Position numbers and translations under genes: made by a program
The notes under the pieces: generated by a model
Database searches by the model: none
Told to the model about the DNA's origin: nothing
The model's input: the letters and a program-made list of their open reading frames with translations, nothing else
Assembly (NCBI GenBank): GCA_963700255.1
Contig: CAVOWW010000024.1
Location: 248,001-312,000 of the forward strand
Direction of reading: 5' to 3'
Length of the DNA: 64,000 nt
Source: UBA10649 sp963700255
GTDB lineage: Bacteria; Actinomycetota; Actinomycetes; S36-B12
Part shown: positions 34,648-43,807 of the stretch, piece after piece
Layout of the letters: each line of letters opens with the position of its first letter
Numbering within the stretch: position 1 is the stretch's first letter

Positions 34648-35394
34648 TCAGTGCGTGAGCCGCCGCACGAACGCGATGCTGTCGCGCACGATGACCGGGG
34701 CGTCATAATCGAGCGTGGCCACATGGAACGAGTCGGGGAGCACGACCTCGACGGCATCCGTCGACGAGACGTGGGTGAGGATGAACTCGGCGTTCGACGC
34801 CTCGACGACGTGGTCGACCGCGCTACGGAACAGCAGCATCGGCTGCGTCACCTTCGCGATGTCGGCCTTGATCGCCTTCCACAGGAAGGACAGCGAGTAG
34901 GCGGCCTTGAGCGGGATCTTGTCGTAGGCGCCCTCGTCCTGGCCGGGCTTGGCGATGTCGTTCGAGATGCCGGGGAACGACGGGATGAACCGCTGGAGAA
35001 GCGGGAGCAGGTGCCGGTCCAGCCGCTCGGTGTGCACCGCGGGGTTGACCAGGACGATGCCGGAGATCGCCGGGCCGTGGTGCTCGGCGAGTCGAATCGT
35101 GAGCGACCCGCCCATCGACAGCCCCATGACGAACACGTGCGTGCAGCGGGACTGGAGGTCGCGCAACGCCTTCTCGGCCTCGGCGTACCAGTCCTCCCAC
35201 GTCGTCAGGTTCATGTCCTGCCAGGTGGTCCCGTGCCCGGGGAGCAGGGGCAGTCGGACCGTCCAGCCCTCGGCGGCGAGCGCCTCGGCCCAGGGGCGCA
35301 TGGACTTGGGGGAGCCGGTGAAGCCGTGCAGGACGAGGATCCCGACCTCGTTCCCGTCGGACGACCAGGGCTCGGCACCGGGAACGACGGGCAT
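34648..35394 (-). CDS. alpha/beta hydrolase, carboxylesterase/monoacylglycerol lipase type
   Basis: 248 aa. Oxyanion motif VLHGFTGSPKSM, nucleophile GLSMGGS, Asp in RSAVDHVVEAS and His in PDSFHVATLDYDA, close to the Est30 carboxylesterase layout. Start at MPVVPGAE with AAAGGA upstream; the longer open frame covers the divergent plsC promoter. Next to plsC, which fits a role in lipid turnover. Confidence 0.9.
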   Translation of the reverse strand: MPVVPGAEPWSSDGNEVGILVLHGFTGSPKSMRPWAEALAAEGWTVRLPLLPGHGTTWQDMNLTTWEDWYAEAEKALRDLQSRCTHVFVMGLSMGGSLTIRLAEHHGPAISGIVLVNPAVHTERLDRHLLPLLQRFIPSFPGISNDIAKPGQDEGAYDKIPLKAAYSLSFLWKAIKADIAKVTQPMLLFRSAVDHVVEASNAEFILTHVSSTDAVEVVLPDSFHVATLDYDAPVIVRDSIAFVRRLTH

Positions 35395-35470
35395 GGGGGG
35401 TCCTTTCGCACAAGGCCGCTCACCGCGATCGACCCGCCTACTAGTCTGCCACCCGGAAGGAGGCGCGCCG

Positions 35471-36202
35471 ATGCTGTACTGGTTCCTGAAGTACGTGGTC
35501 GTGGGTCCGTGGCTGCGCGTCCTCTTCCGGCCCTGGGTCGAGGGGGCCGAGCACGTCCCCGAGGAGGGCGCTGCGATCCTCGCCAGCAACCACCTGTCGT
35601 TCTCCGACTCCTTCTTCCTGCCCTTGGTCGTTCCGCGGCCCATCACGTTCCTCGCCAAGAGCGACTACTTCACCGGCCCCGGGGTGAAGGGCTTCTTCAC
35701 CAAGATGTTCTTCGCCGGCGTGGGGCAGGTGCCGGTGGACCGATCAGGCGGCCGCGCGTCCGAGGCGGCCCTGCGCACCGGCCTGCGGATCCTCGGCGAG
35801 GGCAGTCTGCTGGGGATCTACCCCGAGGGCACGCGGTCGCCGAACGGCACCCTCTACCGCGGCAAGACCGGGCTCGCGCGCATGGCCATGGAGGCCAAGG
35901 TGCCGATCCTGCCGGTGGCGATGATCGGCACGTACGAGATCCAGCCGCCCGGGCAGCTGCGGCCGGGCCTGCGCCGGGTCGGCATCCGCATCGGGCGTCC
36001 ACTCGACTTCAGCCGCTACGAGGGCCTCGAGAACGACCGCTTCGTCCTGCGCTCGGTGACCGACGAGGTCATGTACGAGCTGATGTCCCTCTCGGGGCAG
36101 GAGTACGTAGACATGTACGCCACGCGCGCCAAGGAGCTCATCGCGCAGGGCTCTCCGGCCGACTCCCGCTCGATGGTCGCCGCGGACGACGACGACGACT
36201 AG
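35471..36202 (+). CDS. plsC: 1-acyl-sn-glycerol-3-phosphate acyltransferase (PlsC-like)
   Basis: 243 aa. Acylates lysophosphatidate in phospholipid synthesis. Motif I NHLSFSDSFF (NHX4D), motif III YPEGTRS and motif IV PVAMIGTYEI are present, with an N-terminal hydrophobic segment. AAGGAGG nine bases upstream of the ATG fixes the start. Poly-Asp tail. Position equals Rv2182c. Divergent from the esterase. Confidence 0.93.
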   Translation: MLYWFLKYVVVGPWLRVLFRPWVEGAEHVPEEGAAILASNHLSFSDSFFLPLVVPRPITFLAKSDYFTGPGVKGFFTKMFFAGVGQVPVDRSGGRASEAALRTGLRILGEGSLLGIYPEGTRSPNGTLYRGKTGLARMAMEAKVPILPVAMIGTYEIQPPGQLRPGLRRVGIRIGRPLDFSRYEGLENDRFVLRSVTDEVMYELMSLSGQEYVDMYATRAKELIAQGSPADSRSMVAADDDDD

Positions 36203-36209
36203 ACGCCGT

Positions 36210-36267
36210 CGAGTCCACACCCCAGCGTCACTCAGCCCGCCGGGAGTGACGCTGCAGTGTGGACTCG
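36210..36267. terminator. long bidirectional hairpin between plsC and glpK
   Basis: CGAGTCCACAC pairs with GTGTGGACTCG, and CAGCGTCACTC pairs with GAGTGACGCTG inside it, separated by a CC/CA internal mismatch and a ten-base loop. It ends one base before the glpK stop codon. Confidence 0.82.
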
Positions 36268-36268
36268 G

Positions 36269-37759
36269 CTAGGCCGACCAGCGCCTGCTCCTCGCCACCG
36301 CCTCGCGCCACCTCTCGTGCGCGACCTGGTCGATGCTGCCCGGCTCGAACACCCCGGACGACCGACGCGTGCTCGCGAGCTCATCCGTCGACGTCCAGAG
36401 CCCGACGCCCAGCCCGGCGAGGAACGCCGCGCCGAGGCCCGTCGTCTGCAGCTCGACCGGCCGGTCCACGAGCAGCCGGACGGTGTCGGCCTGCAACTGG
36501 CACAGCAGGTCGTTGGCTGCCGCGCCGCCGTCGATCGCCAGTCGGGCGAGCGGGACCTCTCCGTCACGGGCCATGAGGTCGACCACGTCGCGCACCTGGA
36601 ATGCGATCGCCTCGAGCGTGGCGCGCGCGATGTGGGCCCGCGTCGTTCCGCGAGTGATGCCGATGATGAGCCCGCGTGCGGTCGGGTCCCACTCCGGTGC
36701 CCCGAGTCCGGTCAGCGCGGGCACGAAGACGACGCCCCCGGAGTCCGGGACGCTGGCCGCGAGGGCCTCCACCTCGGCGGCCGACTCGATGATGCCGAGC
36801 CCGTCGCGGAGCCACTGGACCGCGGCACCCGTCACGAAGACGGCACCCTCGAGGGCGAAGTCGCGCCGCCCGTCCGGGTGCGCGAGCGCGACGGTGGTCA
36901 GCAGGCCGTGCCCCGACCGTCGGATCTGGTCGCCCGTGTGGACGAGGAGGAACGACCCGGTGCCGTAGGTGCACTTGGCGGCGCCGGGGGAGAACCCCGC
37001 CTGGCCTACGAGGGCCGCCTGCTGGTCGCCCGCGATGCCCGTGATGGGCAGGTCGAGGCCGAGGAACGCCGTGGGATCGGTGTGCCCGAGCTGTCCGTAG
37101 GAGGGCACGATGTCGGGCAGGGCGGACATCGGCACGCCGAACAACGCGCACAGCTGCTCGTCCCACGTCCCGGAGACCAGCCCGTAGAGCAGCGTGCGGG
37201 AGGCGTTGGTGGCGTCGGTGATGTGATGCAGTCCCCGCGACATCCGCGCGACGAGGTAGGAGTCGACGGTGCCGACGGCCGTGCGACCGGACTCGACCGA
37301 TCCCCAGATGTGCGGCTCGTGGGCCCTGATCCAGGACAGCTTGGTGGCTGAGAAGTACGGGTCGAGGCGCAGGCCGGTGCGCTCGACGACGAGCGGCTCG
37401 TGACCGTCCTCGCGGAGGGTCTCGCACAGCGATGCGGTGCGGCGGTCCTGCCAGACGATCGCCCGCCGGGGGGAGCCGAGGGTCTCGCGATCCCACAGGC
37501 ACACGGTCTCGCGCTGGTTGGTGATGCCGACCGCGGACAGCTCGGTGCCGGGGGAGGCCGCCTCGAGCTCGGCGAGGGCGAGGCGGGTCGCTTCGAGGGT
37601 CGCGGACCACATCTCGCCGAGGTCGTGCTCGACCCATCCGTCGGCGGGGAAGTGCTGCGGGAACTCCCGGTATCCCCGGGCGATGATGGTCGCGGACTCG
37701 TCCACCACGAGGGCGGTGATGCCGGTCGTGCCGGCGTCGATGGCGAGAATGGCAGGCAT
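36269..37759 (-). CDS. glpK: glycerol kinase (FGGY family)
   Basis: 496 aa. Phosphorylates glycerol to glycerol 3-phosphate. N-terminal ATPase motif AIDAGTTGITALVVDES, glycerol-binding GITNQRETVCLWDR and AIVWQDRRT, and the FGGY C-terminal signature region (LAIDGGAAANDLLCQLQAD). Length and motifs fit GlpK rather than xylulokinase. No glpF or glpD is next to it. Divergent from the phosphofructokinase. Confidence 0.92.
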   Translation of the reverse strand: MPAILAIDAGTTGITALVVDESATIIARGYREFPQHFPADGWVEHDLGEMWSATLEATRLALAELEAASPGTELSAVGITNQRETVCLWDRETLGSPRRAIVWQDRRTASLCETLREDGHEPLVVERTGLRLDPYFSATKLSWIRAHEPHIWGSVESGRTAVGTVDSYLVARMSRGLHHITDATNASRTLLYGLVSGTWDEQLCALFGVPMSALPDIVPSYGQLGHTDPTAFLGLDLPITGIAGDQQAALVGQAGFSPGAAKCTYGTGSFLLVHTGDQIRRSGHGLLTTVALAHPDGRRDFALEGAVFVTGAAVQWLRDGLGIIESAAEVEALAASVPDSGGVVFVPALTGLGAPEWDPTARGLIIGITRGTTRAHIARATLEAIAFQVRDVVDLMARDGEVPLARLAIDGGAAANDLLCQLQADTVRLLVDRPVELQTTGLGAAFLAGLGVGLWTSTDELASTRRSSGVFEPGSIDQVAHERWREAVARSRRWSA

Positions 37760-37811
37760 GATCCGACCCTAGTTGCCGAGAGTGATGACAGCGTTTGCAG
37801 CCACGGCTAGG

Positions 37812-37826
37812 CTACGAGTGTCGTAG
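37812..37826. promoter_or_regulatory. small palindrome in the glpK / pfk intergenic region
   Basis: CTACGA-GTG-TCGTAG, six-base arms, directly after a TAGGCT -10-like element about 80 bases before the phosphofructokinase start. Candidate operator, weak. Confidence 0.3.
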
Positions 37827-37888
37827 TCGGGTGGATCGAACCCGGCGGAACCAGGGCCACGAGCCCGAATCGAAAGGGTGCATGACCG

Positions 37889-38914
37889 ATGCGCGTCGGC
37901 GTTCTCACTGGTGGTGGCGACTGCCCGGGTCTCAACGCGGTTATCCGCGGAGTCGTCCGGCGCGGAGTGACGGAGTACGGGTACGAGTTCGTCGGCTTCC
38001 GCGACGGCTGGAAGGGCCCGCTCGAGGGACTCACCATGCCGCTGGACATCCCCGCGGTGCGCGGCATCCTGCCCCGCGGCGGCACCATCCTCGGCTCGTC
38101 GCGCACCAACCTCGTCAAGATCGAGGGCGGCATGGAGCGCACGGAGGAGAACCTCAAGAAGCTGGGCATCGACGCGCTCATCGCGATCGGCGGCGAGGAC
38201 ACGCTGGGCGTCGCGACCACGCTGACCGAGCACGGCTTCCACGTCATCGGCGTGCCCAAGACGATCGACAACGACCTGTCCGGCACCGACTACACCTTCG
38301 GTTTCGACACCGCGGTCAGCATCGCCACCGAGGCGATCGACCGCCTGCACACCACGGCCGAGTCGCACCACCGCATCCTCATCTGCGAGGTCATGGGCCG
38401 GCATGCCGGCTGGATCGCGCTGCACTCCGGAATGGCTGGCGGCGCGAACGTCATCCTCATCCCCGAGGTGAACTTCGACCTGGACGAGGTCGTCGGGTGG
38501 GTCGAGTCGCGATTCAAGGCCTCGTACGCGCCGATCATCGTCGTCGCCGAGGGCGCCATCCCGGCCGACGGCGACCTCATCACCAAGGATGCCTCGCGCG
38601 ACTCGTTCGGCCACGTCAAGCTCTCCGGCATCGGCGAGTGGCTCGCCCAGCAGGTGGAGGCCCGCACGGGCCACGAGGCCCGCACCACGGTGCTCGGCCA
38701 CATCCAGCGCGGCGGATCGCCGACGGCGTACGACCGCGTGCTCGCCACCCGGTTCGGCCTGAGCGCCATCACGGCCGTCAAGGACCAGGCCTGGGGCACC
38801 ATGGTCGCGCTCCAGGGCACCGACATCGTCCGCATCCCGCTCCAGGAGGCGACCGGCGTGCTCAAGACCGTGCCGATGGAGCGCTACGAGGAGGCCAAGT
38901 CCTTCTTCGGGTGA
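37889..38914 (+). CDS. pfp: 6-phosphofructokinase, PPi-type by active-site residues
   Basis: 341 aa. Nucleotide/phosphate loop GVLTGGGDCPGLNAVIRG, catalytic PKTIDNDL, and MGRHAGWIA. ATP enzymes read GGDGT and PGTIDND; this protein reads GGEDT and PKTIDND, the Asp and Lys that block ATP and bind pyrophosphate in enzymes such as that of Amycolatopsis methanolica. It is therefore probably reversible and PPi-dependent. GAAAGGG upstream of ATG fixes the start. Followed 20 bases later by DAHP synthase. Confidence 0.93.
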   Translation: MRVGVLTGGGDCPGLNAVIRGVVRRGVTEYGYEFVGFRDGWKGPLEGLTMPLDIPAVRGILPRGGTILGSSRTNLVKIEGGMERTEENLKKLGIDALIAIGGEDTLGVATTLTEHGFHVIGVPKTIDNDLSGTDYTFGFDTAVSIATEAIDRLHTTAESHHRILICEVMGRHAGWIALHSGMAGGANVILIPEVNFDLDEVVGWVESRFKASYAPIIVVAEGAIPADGDLITKDASRDSFGHVKLSGIGEWLAQQVEARTGHEARTTVLGHIQRGGSPTAYDRVLATRFGLSAITAVKDQAWGTMVALQGTDIVRIPLQEATGVLKTVPMERYEEAKSFFG

Positions 38915-38934
38915 GCAGGCCCTAACCTGTACTC

Positions 38935-40263
38935 ATGCCGAATCCCCTCGTGTGGCCTGACCTGCCGGCTGCCCAGCAGCCGCCATGGCCGGACGCCGAT
39001 GAGCTGCGTGCCGCGCGCGACGAGCTGTCCGCGCTGCCGCCGCTCGTCTTCGCGGGGGAGTGCGACGTCCTCGGGACGCGGCTGGCAGAGGCGGCTCAGG
39101 GCCGGGCGTTCGTCCTCATGGGCGGCGACTGCGCCGAGACGTTCGAGGCGAACAACGCCGACTCGATCCGCGCTCGCCTGAAGACGGTCCTGCAGATGTC
39201 GGTCGTGCTCACCTACGCGGCCTCCCTCCCGGTCATCAAGGTCGGCCGCATGGCGGGGCAGTACTTCAAGCCCCGCTCCAAACTCACCGAGGTGCGCGGC
39301 GGCGTGGAGCTGACGTCCTACTTCGGCGATGCGGTGAACGCGCTCGAGTTCGAGGAGGCAGGCCGGCGCCCGGATCCGCAGCGGCTGGTGCGGGCCTACA
39401 ACGCCTCGGCGGCAGCCCTCAACCTCGTCCGGGCCTTCACGCAGGGCGGCTACGCCGACCTGCGCCAGGTGCACGCCTGGAACCAGGACTTCGTCCGCGA
39501 CTCGGTCGCCGGCCAGCGCTACGAGGCCATGGCCGCGGAGCTCGACCGTGCGCTGTCGTTCATGCACGCCATCGGGGCCGATCCCGACGAGCTGCAGCGG
39601 GTCGAGTTCTACGCCGCGCACGAGGCGCTGTCGATCGACTACGAGCGCGCGCTGACCCGCATCGACTCGCGGACCGGAATGCCGTACGACGTGTCCGGGC
39701 ACTTCCTGTGGATCGGCGAGCGCACGCGGCAGCTCGATGGCGCCCACATCCACTTCGCATCCACGATTCGCAACCCCATCGGCGTCAAGGTGGGCCCGAC
39801 GGCCTCGCCGGACGACGTCGTCGAGATGTGCGAGATCCTCAACCCGGAGCGGGTGCCGGGTCGCCTCACGCTCATCACTCGGATGGGCGCCGACAAGGTC
39901 CGCGACGTCCTGCCGAGCATCGTCCAGAAGGTCGACGCCAGCGGCGTGCCCGTCGTGTGGGTCTGCGATCCCATGCACGGCAACACCCGCGAGGCTGCCA
40001 CGGGCCACAAGACGCGCCTGTTCGACGACGTCGTGAACGAGGTCGAGGGCTTCTTCGAGGTGCATCGCAATCTCGGCACGATTCCCGGTGGCCTGCACAT
40101 CGAGCTGACGGGCGACGACGTCACGGAGTGCGTCGGCGGCACGGGCGGGGTCCTCGAGGGCAACCTGGGTGATCGCTACGAGACGGCCTGCGACCCGCGG
40201 CTGAACCGCGAGCAGAGCCTCGAGCTGGCCTTCCTCGTCGCCGACATGCTGATGATGCGGTAG
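38935..40263 (+). CDS. aroG: class II 3-deoxy-7-phosphoheptulonate (DAHP) synthase
   Basis: 442 aa. First step of the shikimate pathway, from erythrose 4-phosphate and PEP. Class II motifs: FVLMGGDCAETFE (metal Cys), IKVGRMAGQYFKPRS, HFLWIGERTRQLDGAHI, GVKVGPTA, and WVCDPMHGNT. Length and sequence type fit the mycobacterial AroG (Rv2178c). An upstream glycolytic enzyme and no ribosome-site gap suggest a shared transcript. Confidence 0.96.
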   Translation: MPNPLVWPDLPAAQQPPWPDADELRAARDELSALPPLVFAGECDVLGTRLAEAAQGRAFVLMGGDCAETFEANNADSIRARLKTVLQMSVVLTYAASLPVIKVGRMAGQYFKPRSKLTEVRGGVELTSYFGDAVNALEFEEAGRRPDPQRLVRAYNASAAALNLVRAFTQGGYADLRQVHAWNQDFVRDSVAGQRYEAMAAELDRALSFMHAIGADPDELQRVEFYAAHEALSIDYERALTRIDSRTGMPYDVSGHFLWIGERTRQLDGAHIHFASTIRNPIGVKVGPTASPDDVVEMCEILNPERVPGRLTLITRMGADKVRDVLPSIVQKVDASGVPVVWVCDPMHGNTREAATGHKTRLFDDVVNEVEGFFEVHRNLGTIPGGLHIELTGDDVTECVGGTGGVLEGNLGDRYETACDPRLNREQSLELAFLVADMLMMR

Positions 40264-40265
40264 CA

Positions 40266-40799
40266 GTGGCTCACCCGGTCGGCAGGCTCTTGGCGGCCTC
40301 CTACCGCACGCCCGCAGGGCGCATCGTCGTCGTGGTCGATCCGCATGCGTCAGGCGACCTCGGCCCGCAGGAGTACGGAGCCGTGGTGGCGTCCACCTTC
40401 CGCGATCTCGACGACGCCGTCGACCGGCTGCCGCTCGACGTCGATGTGCGTCCGCGCAGCACGGTGCCGTTCATCCGCGACGTGCTCCAGCGCTACGCCG
40501 ACGGTGATCTCAACGCCCTCGAGGAGGTGTCCGTCGCCCAGCCCGGAGGGCCGTTCCAGCAGCGCGCGTGGGTGGCCATGCGCACGATCCGGGCGGGCAG
40601 TGTCGACACCTACGCCGGCCTCGCCCGTCGCGCGGGCGCACCCCGTGCGGCACGTGCCGCGGGCACCGTCTGCTCGTCGAACCTCGTGGCCCCGTTCATC
40701 CCGTGCCATCGCGTCGTCGCCTCGAACGGCCTCGGTGGCTACGGGTACGGACTCGACATCAAGGTGAGCCTGCTCGAGCACGAGGGCGTCCTGCTCTAG
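40266..40799 (+). CDS. methylated-DNA-cysteine S-methyltransferase (MGMT/Ogt-like)
   Basis: 177 aa. Repairs O6-alkylguanine by irreversible transfer to its active Cys in FIPCHRVVASNG. The helix-turn-helix with the Arg finger region is VDTYAGLARRAGAPRAARA, and the C-terminal GYGYGLDIKVSLLEHEG is typical. GTG start two bases after the aroG stop. Converges with the SPFH gene. Confidence 0.93.
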   Translation: MAHPVGRLLAASYRTPAGRIVVVVDPHASGDLGPQEYGAVVASTFRDLDDAVDRLPLDVDVRPRSTVPFIRDVLQRYADGDLNALEEVSVAQPGGPFQQRAWVAMRTIRAGSVDTYAGLARRAGAPRAARAAGTVCSSNLVAPFIPCHRVVASNGLGGYGYGLDIKVSLLEHEGVLL

Positions 40800-40801
40800 C
40801 G

Positions 40802-41797
40802 CTACTGACGCCCCGTTCCGGCGTTGAGCACCGGCGTGACGTCGGCCTCGCCGCACAGCACGACGAGCAGGTTGCTCACCATCGCGGCCCTCCGGTCGTT
40901 GTCCAGGGCGACGACATGCTTGGCCTCCAGCTCGGCGAGAGCCATCTCCACCATGCTCACCGCGCCGGTGACGATCTTGCGGCGTGCGGCGATGACGGCC
41001 TCTGCCTGCTGACGACGAAGCATCGCCTGGGCGATCTCCGGCGCGTAGGCCAGGTGCGTCAGGCGGGCGTCGTCGACCACGACACCGGCGGCCGCCAGCC
41101 TGGCCCCCAGGTCCTCGCGCAGCGTGGCCGACACCTCGTCGGGATTGCCGCGCAGCGTGATCTCGGCCTCGGACGCGGCGCCGTCCTCGCCCTGGTCGTA
41201 GCTGTAGGCGGTGGCGATGTGCCGCAGGGCCGTCTCGGCCTGCGTGGTCACGTACGTCTCGTAGTTGTCGACGTCGAAGACGGCCTGAGCCGTGTCCTGC
41301 ACGTGCCACACGACCATGGCTGCGATCTCGACCGGATTGCCGCGCTTGTCGTTGACCTTGAGCTTGTCGCCGAGGAAGGTGCGCGCACGGAGGGAGACCT
41401 TGAAGCGCCGACCGCTCGAGGACTTCTTCGCGGTGGGCTTCCCGGCCTTCGCGCCTGACCCCTCCTCGCCGCTGGAGTCCTGCACGGGGTTGCCGTTGCT
41501 GTAGAACGGGTTCGCCCAGTGGAAGCCGCCCTGCCTGACCGTCCCGCGGTAGTTGCCGAACAGGACCAGCACACGGGACTCGTTCGGCTGCAGTGTGAAG
41601 AAGCCCGGCAGCACGACGACGCCGACGGCCATCAGCACGAAGCTCGCGATCAGGAGGGGCCAGCTCGGTGGTCCGTCCGACCCCGCTGACTGCGCGATGG
41701 CGATGACGAGCGCCGCGATGGCGGCGACCCAGACGAGCAGGGTGACGACCAGCATGATCGCGCCACGCATGACCGTGACGACGCGCTCGGAACTCAT
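40802..41797 (-). CDS. SPFH/Band 7 domain membrane protein
   Basis: 331 aa. Two N-terminal transmembrane segments (MLVVTLLVWVAAIAALVIAI and WPLLIASFVLMAVGVVVLPGFF), then the Band 7 domain (QPNESRVLVLFGNYRGTVRQGGFHWANPF; VEIAAMVVWHVQDTAQAVFDVDNYE), and a coiled tail (EIAQAMLRRQQAEAVIAARRK). An unusual hydrophilic Ser/Gly/Lys insertion (EEGSGAKAGKPTAKKSSSGRR) splits the domain near residue 105. Role in membrane organisation is inferred. Start is the ATG at 41795-41797. Confidence 0.9.
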   Translation of the reverse strand: MSSERVVTVMRGAIMLVVTLLVWVAAIAALVIAIAQSAGSDGPPSWPLLIASFVLMAVGVVVLPGFFTLQPNESRVLVLFGNYRGTVRQGGFHWANPFYSNGNPVQDSSGEEGSGAKAGKPTAKKSSSGRRFKVSLRARTFLGDKLKVNDKRGNPVEIAAMVVWHVQDTAQAVFDVDNYETYVTTQAETALRHIATAYSYDQGEDGAASEAEITLRGNPDEVSATLREDLGARLAAAGVVVDDARLTHLAYAPEIAQAMLRRQQAEAVIAARRKIVTGAVSMVEMALAELEAKHVVALDNDRRAAMVSNLLVVLCGEADVTPVLNAGTGRQ

Positions 41798-41881
41798 GAC
41801 CGCTCCAGTCCGGGGCCCTGCGCATGCCCCACCCGATGATCCCACCGCCCGGTCGGGGAAGCCGAGACACCTCGACCTGGG

Positions 41882-43048
41882 TCAGACGATGTTGACCTCG
41901 CCGCGGCGCAGTCCTGAGGCGAACCGGTCGGCAGCGAACGGTGCCACGTCGATGATCGTGTCCGTGCCCAGGTAGAGATCGCGGATGACCTCGCCCACCG
42001 CCGGGCCCTGCAGGAAGCCGTGGCCCGAGAATCCCGTGGCGTAGAGGAGGCGCGAGACGTCGGCGGACTCCCCGAGCAGGGCGTTGTGGTCGGGGGTGAC
42101 CTCGTACATCCCCACCCAGCGGTGCGCGATGCCGAGATCGAGCAGTGCGGGTGCCCGCTCCGCGATCGCCTCCATGAGGGTGGGCAGCCACTCCTCGCTG
42201 TACTCGGTGCGGAAGCCTGGCTCCTCCTCCTGGTACGACATGCCGAGCAGGAGGCCGGGTCCCTCACGATGGAAGTAGAAGGTTGTTCCCGCGTCGATCG
42301 TCATCGGGACGGTGTCGGGAAGGACGTCGAGCAGGGAGGGCGGAAGCGGCTCGCTGATCAGGATCTGTCGGCGCAGGGGCTCGACCGGCAGGTCGACGCC
42401 CGCCAGCGCGCCGACCTCGCGTGACCAGGCCCCCGCTGCGCAGACGACAACGCCCGTGCGCACGGTGCCCTGGTCGGTCTCGACCGAGGTGATCTCGCCG
42501 CCTTCAGTGCTGATGCCCGTCACCGTGACACCCGTGCGGATCACCGCGCCATGCCGACGCGCGCCCGTCGCGTACCCGAGCACAACGGACTCCGGGGAGC
42601 AGTAGCCGTCCCGCTGGTGGAAGGCCGCGGCGAGCAGTCCGTCGGGATCGACTGCGGGGGACAGTGCCACGGCCTCCTGCGGTGTCAGCATGCGACTCAG
42701 CACGCCCATGCGGTTCTGGAGGGCGACGGACTCCTCGTACACGGCCACCTGCTCGGGGGTCGTCAGCAGGAAGAGGTACCCGGGCTGGTGCAGGTCGATC
42801 TCCTGGCCGGGACGCTCCGGAAACCGCTCGAACGCGTCGAGGCCGCGCAGGCCCAGGGCGATGTTCACGGGATCGGAGAACTGCGCCCGTACTCCGCCGG
42901 CCGCCTTGCACGTCGAGCCGCTGCCGAGCTGCGCCTGCTCGAGCAGCAGCACGTCTGTCACGCCGGCCTCGGCGAGATGGAAGGCGATGCTCGTGCCCAT
43001 CACCCCGCCACCGACGATGACGACCGATGCCTGCTGGGGAAGGGTCAC
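41882..43048 (-). CDS. FAD-dependent oxidoreductase, sarcosine-oxidase-beta/DAO type
   Basis: 388 aa. N-terminal dinucleotide motif VVIVGGGVMGTSIAFHLAEAG, the DAO-family fold with VVCAAGAWSREVGALAGVDLPVEPLRRQ, and the closing ATGFSGHGFLQGPAVGEVI. Resembles single-subunit or beta-subunit sarcosine/dimethylglycine oxidases; no alpha, gamma or delta genes are nearby. The substrate is therefore uncertain. GTG start. Confidence 0.88.
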   Translation of the reverse strand: MTLPQQASVVIVGGGVMGTSIAFHLAEAGVTDVLLLEQAQLGSGSTCKAAGGVRAQFSDPVNIALGLRGLDAFERFPERPGQEIDLHQPGYLFLLTTPEQVAVYEESVALQNRMGVLSRMLTPQEAVALSPAVDPDGLLAAAFHQRDGYCSPESVVLGYATGARRHGAVIRTGVTVTGISTEGGEITSVETDQGTVRTGVVVCAAGAWSREVGALAGVDLPVEPLRRQILISEPLPPSLLDVLPDTVPMTIDAGTTFYFHREGPGLLLGMSYQEEEPGFRTEYSEEWLPTLMEAIAERAPALLDLGIAHRWVGMYEVTPDHNALLGESADVSRLLYATGFSGHGFLQGPAVGEVIRDLYLGTDTIIDVAPFAADRFASGLRRGEVNIV

Positions 43049-43057
43049 GGGGGGACC

Positions 43058-43807
43058 CTACGGGGTGCAGTCCGGCGGGGCCTCTCCGGTCGCGAGGAAG
43101 CCGGCGACGAGTGCCCAGGTCGCGTCGGAGGCCACGATGGTGCCGTGATCGAGACTGCCGGTCATGCAGGCTGACGTGACCTCGATGGTCGTGGCGCCCT
43201 CGAGTCGGCTCGACTCGGCCGGTCGCACGACCTCGTCGTCGACGGTGAACACCGACAGCCATCGGCCGGGGTCGCCGGGCGGCCTGAGCGTCGACAGGAA
43301 CTGCGACGACGGTGCCATCTGACGGCAGGCGAGCGGGCAGCTGGAGTCGTCGGCCAGCATCGCGCCGAGGCCGGCGATCGCGGTCCCGTTGTGCGGTGAG
43401 GCGATCGTGGCGACCCGGCCGATGAGCGATGGGTCGGCCGCCACCGCCGCCCGGGCGACGAGCCCGCCGGCGGAGTAGCCCACGAGGTCGACGCCCATCG
43501 CCCCGTCAGCCGTCAGCGCCGCCGCGAGCTGCGACACCTGGGACCCGTAGGCGCCCAGATCGCCGCGCCCATCGCCGATGTCGGCAACGACGACCTCGCG
43601 CCCGCTCGCGCGCAGGTGGTCGGCGAGGCCGGTCAGGCCATCGTCACCGCCCCCGTAGCCCGGGATGAGGATGACCGCCGATGCGGGGGTGGTGGCCGTG
43701 CCGTCAACGGCGTCGGCGCGGTTCAGCCATCGGAATCCGAGGATGGCGAGCACGACGACGCCGACCAGTGCCACGACGACGAGAAGCGTGCGAGGCCTGC
43801 CGGTCAT
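43058..43807 (-). CDS. membrane-anchored/secreted alpha/beta hydrolase (lipase type)
   Basis: 249 aa. N-terminal hydrophobic anchor (LLVVVALVGVVVLAILGF), lid-less lipase core with VILIPGYGGGDDG, nucleophile GYSAGGL, and SPHNGTAIAG as in EstA/lipase class 2 proteins. Cys pairs suggest an extracytoplasmic fold with disulfides. Overlaps the upstream membrane gene by four bases. Confidence 0.85.
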   Translation of the reverse strand: MTGRPRTLLVVVALVGVVVLAILGFRWLNRADAVDGTATTPASAVILIPGYGGGDDGLTGLADHLRASGREVVVADIGDGRGDLGAYGSQVSQLAAALTADGAMGVDLVGYSAGGLVARAAVAADPSLIGRVATIASPHNGTAIAGLGAMLADDSSCPLACRQMAPSSQFLSTLRPPGDPGRWLSVFTVDDEVVRPAESSRLEGATTIEVTSACMTGSLDHGTIVASDATWALVAGFLATGEAPPDCTP

